This document shows, piece by piece, positions 59,782 to 64,000 of a stretch of DNA of 64,000 nucleotides. A model generated the notes under the pieces. It was not told the DNA's origin. It saw only the letters and a program-made list of their open reading frames with translations, and ran no database searches. Position numbers and translations under genes: made by a program. Numbering within the stretch: the stretch's first letter is position 1; each line of letters starts with the position of its first letter. The DNA comes from Treponema sp. (lineage in GTDB: Bacteria; Spirochaetota; Spirochaetia; Treponematales; Treponemataceae): positions 248,001 to 312,000 of the forward strand of contig JAEEIU010000038.1 of assembly GCA_016281495.1 (NCBI GenBank), in the 5' to 3' direction.

Positions 59782-59854
59782 GGTTTATGAGCACATCGGA
59801 CCTCCCCTTCGAATCCGTGTGAAAACTTCCTTTCCAAGCATGTTATTTCAAGCT

Positions 59855-61657
59855 TTATTTCTTTGAAATATTGTTTTTGCCAGGAGTTCCGAACCTGTTA
59901 AGCGGCCAGAACCTTAGCACTGCCTTTCCCAACATGCGGGTACGGCTGACGTACTGCGGCTCTATATTGGTTTCATATCTGATTGAATAGGGATCATTCT
60001 CTACAAGCTTCTTTGTGGAAAACTCATATTTATGCCTCATGTCAAGTGAATTGAAGCGGTTGTCCCCCATCATGAAGTAGCAGTTTTCCGGAATGAATGA
60101 CGGGCTTCCGTCGGGATTATTTGCGGGGAAGAGTCCCATATTTCTTGCATCCATGCATTGCTGCAGATAATCAGTAAGGTTTTTGGATTGATCTATATAT
60201 GACATCCTCTGAACATCTGCATTCCAGTCTGACGGGAGAACTCCATCAGATAAAAGCTCTGCATTTCTTACGACAATTCGGCCAAATAGAAGCTTACACA
60301 TTAAATTCAAGCGGAAGAGTGAATCAGTATACAAATCTCCCCCCACAAGATGAGGTCCTGTAACGGCACCATTTTCCGTATAGGATGAAAGATTTGACAT
60401 TCCCCTATGCCATTCATTTAGGAAATCATCAAACCATTTGGCACCGCCTTCCTCCGTCAGCAAGGAAACGGTGAGGTTATCAGACTGTCCAAAAAAGTTC
60501 AAGATATGGAGTATATTTCCTGAAATATCCTTTAATGGAGAAGATGGCTTAATTCCATTTTTTTCTATGATGTCATTGAACTTCTGTGAAAGCTCCAGAC
60601 ACTCGTCTTTAGCGTCCTCAAGATTCAAGTCGCGGCGTTCCTTTTCAATTTTCAACATTTCCGGGTAAAAAGCATGAGGGAACTTAATATCCTGAACTTT
60701 TGCTTTTGTGGCGGAATCCAGATCTTCTATATTCCATAGCGTCCAGCCAGATTCCCCCTCCACAACCTTAAAGTCAGAATCCTTTGTACGGGTATAAAGC
60801 TTCCCATCCATAAGCAAAAGCTGCTCACCTGGAAGTCCCGTGACCCTTTTTACAAGAGGATCAGCCTTTTGCCGTCCGTATTCATCGAATTTATTGGGAT
60901 TGACCAGGGTAAGGGTAAGCATGTACACAAACTGCGACATGAAGGTTTTTACCTCATTTTTCCTGTCATTTGAATAATGGGGATTCCTGAACACGACGAC
61001 ATCTCCCCTCTTGTAGTCTGAAAGGTATGGAAGACCTGCATCAGAAAGGGGAAATTTCGGACCTGACATGGTCTTTACAACAGCCACACGGTCTCCGATT
61101 AAAAATGTCGGAACCATGGACTCAGATGGAATCTCGTAAAGCTGGAAAACAAAAATATTCAGCAGGACGATTGTAAACGCAGCCTGAATCAGGGCATCCA
61201 CCCACTCAAGGATTTCTATACCAACACGCTTGAGGCCCTTTGCCTTATGGTGCGGATGCTTTTTGTGGATTTCCTCCCATTCCGGCTTAAGCGAATACAC
61301 CCTCTTTTCGTTAAGGAAATAAAGGATTACAAAAGAAATAATGGTTATGAGGGTCCAAACTATGGCCTGCGAAACATCCAGAGGATATGGCTGTCCGTAA
61401 TTACCAGCCCTTTGCAGAACAAATGCACTGATGTATACAAAAGGTTCATACTGATAAAAACGGCGGATTGCGTCCATGTGAACTACACCGTCTTTCTTAA
61501 GAAGAACGACAAAAGTTACATAGGCAAGCACAATCGTAAAGATCAATGACAGCGGAAATGCAACCAGGGATATGTCCGCCCTGAAAGAAATGCTCAGGCA
61601 TGTAAAAATACAGGCCAAGGCAATATTTATATAAAACAAAACTTTTAGTTTTTTCAC
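59855..61657 (-). CDS. lepB: Signal peptidase I LepB with a large insertion
   Basis: Membrane endopeptidase that removes signal peptides. The 600-residue protein has several N-terminal helices, then box B QLYEIPSESMVPTFLIGDR with catalytic Ser180, box D ADPLVKRVTGLPGEQLLL with the general base Lys270, and box E GDNRFNSLDMRHKYE (531-545). Between box D and E lie about 230 residues (290-520), where most bacterial enzymes have far fewer; this part is helical and charged. It is almost double the length of E. coli LepB. The start is GTG 61657, with GGAG 8 nt upstream; no ATG fits better. It is convergent with secA. Confidence 0.93.
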   Translation of the reverse strand: MKKLKVLFYINIALACIFTCLSISFRADISLVAFPLSLIFTIVLAYVTFVVLLKKDGVVHMDAIRRFYQYEPFVYISAFVLQRAGNYGQPYPLDVSQAIVWTLITIISFVILYFLNEKRVYSLKPEWEEIHKKHPHHKAKGLKRVGIEILEWVDALIQAAFTIVLLNIFVFQLYEIPSESMVPTFLIGDRVAVVKTMSGPKFPLSDAGLPYLSDYKRGDVVVFRNPHYSNDRKNEVKTFMSQFVYMLTLTLVNPNKFDEYGRQKADPLVKRVTGLPGEQLLLMDGKLYTRTKDSDFKVVEGESGWTLWNIEDLDSATKAKVQDIKFPHAFYPEMLKIEKERRDLNLEDAKDECLELSQKFNDIIEKNGIKPSSPLKDISGNILHILNFFGQSDNLTVSLLTEEGGAKWFDDFLNEWHRGMSNLSSYTENGAVTGPHLVGGDLYTDSLFRLNLMCKLLFGRIVVRNAELLSDGVLPSDWNADVQRMSYIDQSKNLTDYLQQCMDARNMGLFPANNPDGSPSFIPENCYFMMGDNRFNSLDMRHKYEFSTKKLVENDPYSIRYETNIEPQYVSRTRMLGKAVLRFWPLNRFGTPGKNNISKK

Positions 61658-61704
61658 GGAAAGACTCCAATCTTGAAAATTTAACCATCAAATGGCAATG
61701 AAAA

Positions 61705-61733
61705 ATAATAGCAGATTTTTTCAAGTGCTACAA
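61705..61733 (-). promoter_or_regulatory. lepB promoter
   Basis: On the minus strand TTGTAG (61733-61728) and TATTAT (61710-61705) are 17 bp apart. The leader is about 40 nt and ends in GGAG. Confidence 0.5.
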
Positions 61734-61830
61734 GTAGAGCAGCCATTTTTGACCTCCCGGGGCACCCTGTCCGCCAGTCCAAAGTTCATGCGAAAACTCC
61801 GAAAAATTTCAAGATTTTGGGAACAAGGTA

Positions 61831-61859
61831 TTAACATATGTCGTTTTTTCAAGTATAAT
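61831..61859 (+). promoter_or_regulatory. Promoter of the lactate/malate dehydrogenase gene
   Basis: TTAACA (61831-61836), a 17-bp spacer and a perfect TATAAT (61854-61859). The leader of about 79 nt ends in AGGAG. An ACAG/CTGT stem lies near its end. I see no clear Rex operator. Confidence 0.65.
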
Positions 61860-61944
61860 AGATGCTGAATATCGTTGATGTTCACGGGCTGGTTTTGGTC
61901 CGGTTCATAATAACTTACAGTGGCTGTCAAACAGGAGATTTACA

Positions 61945-62886
61945 ATGGCTAACAAAATTACAATTATTGGTGCGGGACAGGTTGGTTCAACCGTAGCATA
62001 TGCACTTATCGTCAAAGGAGTTGCATCAGAGATTGTCCTTATCGACATAAACACAGAGCGTGCTATGGGCGAGGCAATGGACATGAGGCAGGGTACCCCC
62101 TACACCAAAGCCATCAATATTCATGACGGGAACTATGATGATGCAAAGGATTCTGACGTCGTCATTCTTACTTCAGGAGTTGCCCGCAAACCGGGACAGT
62201 CACGCCTGGATCTTGCTCAAATCAACGTGGACATCACAAAGAGCGTAATCGCACAGATAACAAAGGTTGCTCCAAACGCAAACTACATCATCGTTGCTAA
62301 CCCGGTAGACATCCTTACATATCAGTTCGTAAAGTATTCAGGAATTCCTGCAAACCACATCTTTGGTACAGGAACAATGCTTGATACAGCTCGCCTCCGC
62401 ACAAAGCTTGCAGACACATACAATGTTGCTCCGGTTAACGTACACGCTTACGTTTTCGGTGAACACGGAGACTCTTCTTTTGTTCCGTGGTCATTGGCCA
62501 ACATCGGCACAATCCCGGTAGACAAATATGCTGAATGTGCAGAAGGACGCAACCTGCCAAAGCTGAACCATGATGAAATTGAAGAATATGTACGCACATC
62601 AGGCGGAATCATCATCAAGGCAAAGGGATGCACAAACTACGGTATCGGCGCAACTGTAACCCAGCTCTGCAACTGCCTTACAGCCGGAAAGGATTCACTT
62701 TTGACTGTATCAACAATGCTCAACGGAGAATACGGAATCTCTGACGTTTGTCTCAGCATCCTTACCGAAGTTGGCGGAGACGGAATCAAGAACCGCATGG
62801 TCGCTCCACTTACAGATGCAGAAGTTGCTTCCCTCAGGCACAGTGCTGACACACTCAAAGACATCATCAGCCAGCTGCATTTCTAA
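61945..62886 (+). CDS. L-lactate/malate dehydrogenase family protein
   Basis: NAD-dependent dehydrogenase of the LDH/MDH superfamily, 313 residues. It has the Rossmann motif ITIIGAGQVGSTVAYAL, the active-site loop SGVARKPGQSRLDLAQIN, ANPVDILTYQFVKYSG and the catalytic His in VFGEHGDSSFVPWS. In classical LDHs the substrate-specificity residue 102 is Gln (xQKPG); here the position is Arg (ARKPG), as in malate dehydrogenases. The rest of the sequence looks LDH-like, so the substrate is undecided between pyruvate and oxaloacetate. It precedes fumC by 12 nt; together they suit oxaloacetate-malate-fumarate interconversion. AGGAG precedes the ATG. Confidence 0.88.
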   Translation: MANKITIIGAGQVGSTVAYALIVKGVASEIVLIDINTERAMGEAMDMRQGTPYTKAINIHDGNYDDAKDSDVVILTSGVARKPGQSRLDLAQINVDITKSVIAQITKVAPNANYIIVANPVDILTYQFVKYSGIPANHIFGTGTMLDTARLRTKLADTYNVAPVNVHAYVFGEHGDSSFVPWSLANIGTIPVDKYAECAEGRNLPKLNHDEIEEYVRTSGGIIIKAKGCTNYGIGATVTQLCNCLTAGKDSLLTVSTMLNGEYGISDVCLSILTEVGGDGIKNRMVAPLTDAEVASLRHSADTLKDIISQLHF

Positions 62887-62898
62887 GGAGCAAGAGGA

Positions 62899-64000
62899 AT
62901 GGAATACAGAATTGAACACGACTCAATGGGCGAAGTAAAGGTTCCCGCAGACAAACTGTGGGGTGCCCAGACAGAACGCAGCCACGAGAACTTCCTGATT
63001 GGCGTTGGAATTGAGACAATGCCGCGTGAAATTACAAAGGCATTCGGATACCTCAAAAAGGCAGCGGCCCTTGCCAACAATCAGCTTAAGCCGGAAAAAA
63101 TGACCTCAGAAAAACTTGAGGCAATTTCCAAGGCCTGTGACGAGGTTGTAAGCGGCTCATTGAACGACAACTTCCCCCTCGTAGTATGGCAGACAGGAAG
63201 CGGCACACAGAGCAACATGAACACCAACGAGGTAATCGCTAACCGTGCCAACCAGATTGCAGGAAAGAAACTCTGTCACCCCAACGATGACATCAACATG
63301 AGCCAGTCTTCCAACGACACATTCCCTACGGCAATGCACATTGCGGCTGTTGTGGAACTTGAGGACAAGCTTTTCCCCGCAATAGACCTTCTTGTAAATA
63401 CATTCAAAAAGCTTGAAAAGGAAAATGAGGGGATCGTAAAGAGCGGACGCACACACCTCCAGGATGCAGTTCCGATTCAGTTCAGTCAGGAAATCTCTGG
63501 ATGGAGAACCTCCCTTGAACGCGACAAGGAAATGCTTGTATCTTCACTTCCCTACCTCAAGCAGCTTGCACTTGGTGGAACCGCTGTTGGTACAGGATTG
63601 AACGCTCCTGCTGGATTTGATTCCCTTGTTGCACAGAAAGTTTCTGAGCTTACAGGAAAGGACTTTGTTACAGCACCAAATAAATTCCATGCCCTTACAA
63701 GCAAGGATGAAATCGTATTTGCACACGGAGCCGTAAAGGCACTTGCCGCAGACTGCTTAAAGATTGCAAACGACGTCCGCTGGCTGGCATCAGGTCCCCG
63801 CGATGGTCTTGGAGAAATCCACATTCCGGAAAACGAACCGGGAAGTTCCATCATGCCTGGAAAGGTTAACCCAACCCAGTGTGAGGCAATGACAATGGTA
63901 GCCGCCCAGGTAATGGGTAACGATGCCACAATAGGATTTGCCGCAAGTCAGGGCAACTTTGAACTTAACGTATTCATGCCGGTTATTGCATACAATTTCC
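62899..64000 (+). CDS. fumC: Class II fumarate hydratase FumC (C-terminus cut off by the window edge)
   Basis: Oxygen-stable, iron-free fumarase. The 367 visible residues start [20 protein letters not shown] and contain [20 protein letters not shown], the motif [33 protein letters not shown] and the signature [17 protein letters not shown] (about residue 315). GGAG and AGGA precede the ATG. The frame continues past the window end. It shares an operon with the lactate/malate dehydrogenase gene, and aconitase is 13 kb upstream; together they suggest a branched TCA route. Confidence 0.96.
   Translation, partial: MEYRIEHDSMGEVKVPADKLWGAQTERSHENFLIGVGIETMPREITKAFGYLKKAAALANNQLKPEKMTSEKLEAISKACDEVVSGSLNDNFPLVVWQTGSGTQSNMNTNEVIANRANQIAGKKLCHPNDDINMSQSSNDTFPTAMHIAAVVELEDKLFPAIDLLVNTFKKLEKENEGIVKSGRTHLQDAVPIQFSQEISGWRTSLERDKEMLVSSLPYLKQLALGGTAVGTGLNAPAGFDSLVAQKVSELTGKDFVTAPNKFHALTSKDEIVFAHGAVKALAADCLKIANDVRWLASGPRDGLGEIHIPENEPGSSIMPGKVNPTQCEAMTMVAAQVMGNDATIGFAASQGNFELNVFMPVIAYNF

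Larger units (their letters stand above)
59634..59822 (+). repeat. Intergenic element bounded by 12-bp inverted repeats, second copy
   Basis: TCACACGGATTC (59634-59645) and GAATCCGTGTGA (59811-59822) are perfect inverses, the same ends as the element at 39462-39619. Inside are an AATCAC/GTGATT hairpin (59660-59674) and two REP-like palindromes in inverted orientation. The element fills most of the 248-bp gap between secA and lepB, which are convergent. Confidence 0.75.

Noticed and set aside
61721-61930. A 69-residue minus-strand frame in the lepB-ldh gap
   Set aside because: It overlaps both promoters and has no Shine-Dalgarno or recognisable pattern.
61866-61944. Rex operator before the lactate/malate dehydrogenase
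   Set aside because: Only fragments such as GTTCAC are present; the inverted TTGTGA/TCACAA pair is missing.

Overview
This window reads as a chromosomal segment of an anaerobic, motile spirochaete, most like a host-associated Treponema. The reasons are a flagellar rod cluster (flgF, flgG, rod-binding protein) behind a textbook sigma-28 promoter, many small lipoproteins, many TPR proteins, a GldA/F/G-type ABC cluster with DUF4340, an oxygen-sensitive class III ribonucleotide reductase, and an aconitase, a lactate/malate dehydrogenase and a fumarase. I see no phage, insertion sequence, CRISPR array or rRNA. The window is dense core genome. No species can be named from the sequence alone.

Layout. 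1-4158 (minus): ligA (cut by the left edge), trmB, a lipoprotein and a protein that may be a degenerate GHKL ATPase. 4243-7403 (plus): a polytopic membrane protein coupled to dinB. 7429-12172 (minus): a galactokinase-like GHMP kinase, surE, a TPR protein and a TPR/NHL/VWA-like exported protein. 12260-15327 (plus): lnt with a histone-H1-like tail, then bioY. 15415-19426 (plus): the nrdR-nrdD-(glycyl radical/thioredoxin)-nrdG operon, then tRNA-Met on the other strand. 19772-27415 (plus): a chemoreceptor, an ankyrin protein with an 18-unit EPEPEY array, rsmD, two TPR-type proteins and rlmN. 27615-30790 (plus): an HMA-like small protein, a 2-hydroxyacid dehydrogenase and leuCD. 30854-39353 (minus): a CMP-kinase-like protein, a secreted protein, yicC, murC, the flagellar rod genes, tRNA-Phe, a lipoprotein and trpS. 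39711-40862 (plus): alr. 40869-49805 (minus): a yhhN-like gene, folC, DUF4340, a GldF-GldG fusion, an ABC ATPase, rnz and aconitase. 49934-53361: a neuB-like gene, coaX (minus) and hisS. 53384-56667 (minus): two lipoproteins, a NUDIX gene and two membrane proteins. 56820-64000: secA, lepB (minus), an ldh/mdh-like gene and fumC (cut by the right edge).

How the genes work together. The class III RNR operon is self-contained: repressor, catalytic subunit, detached glycyl-radical domain fused to a redoxin, and activase. An NrdR-box-like palindrome fills the spacer of its promoter. Aconitase, the malate/lactate-type dehydrogenase and fumarase fit a branched TCA pathway that may end in succinate. 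Lnt, LepB, SecA and the many lipoprotein genes fit an envelope that exports and acylates many proteins. MurC and Alr supply peptidoglycan precursors.

The most unusual observations are: (1) the class III RNR split, with the glycyl radical on a separate thioredoxin-fold protein; (2) seven genes whose best promoters put the predicted transcription start at or within about 4 nt of the start codon, with no Shine-Dalgarno, which suggests leaderless mRNAs; (3) an Lnt with a long Lys/Ala-rich histone-H1-like tail; (4) two intergenic elements bounded by the same inverted repeat, one carrying paired REP-like palindromes. Promoters, terminators and motifs were found by eye, and family names come from recognised motifs, not database searches.
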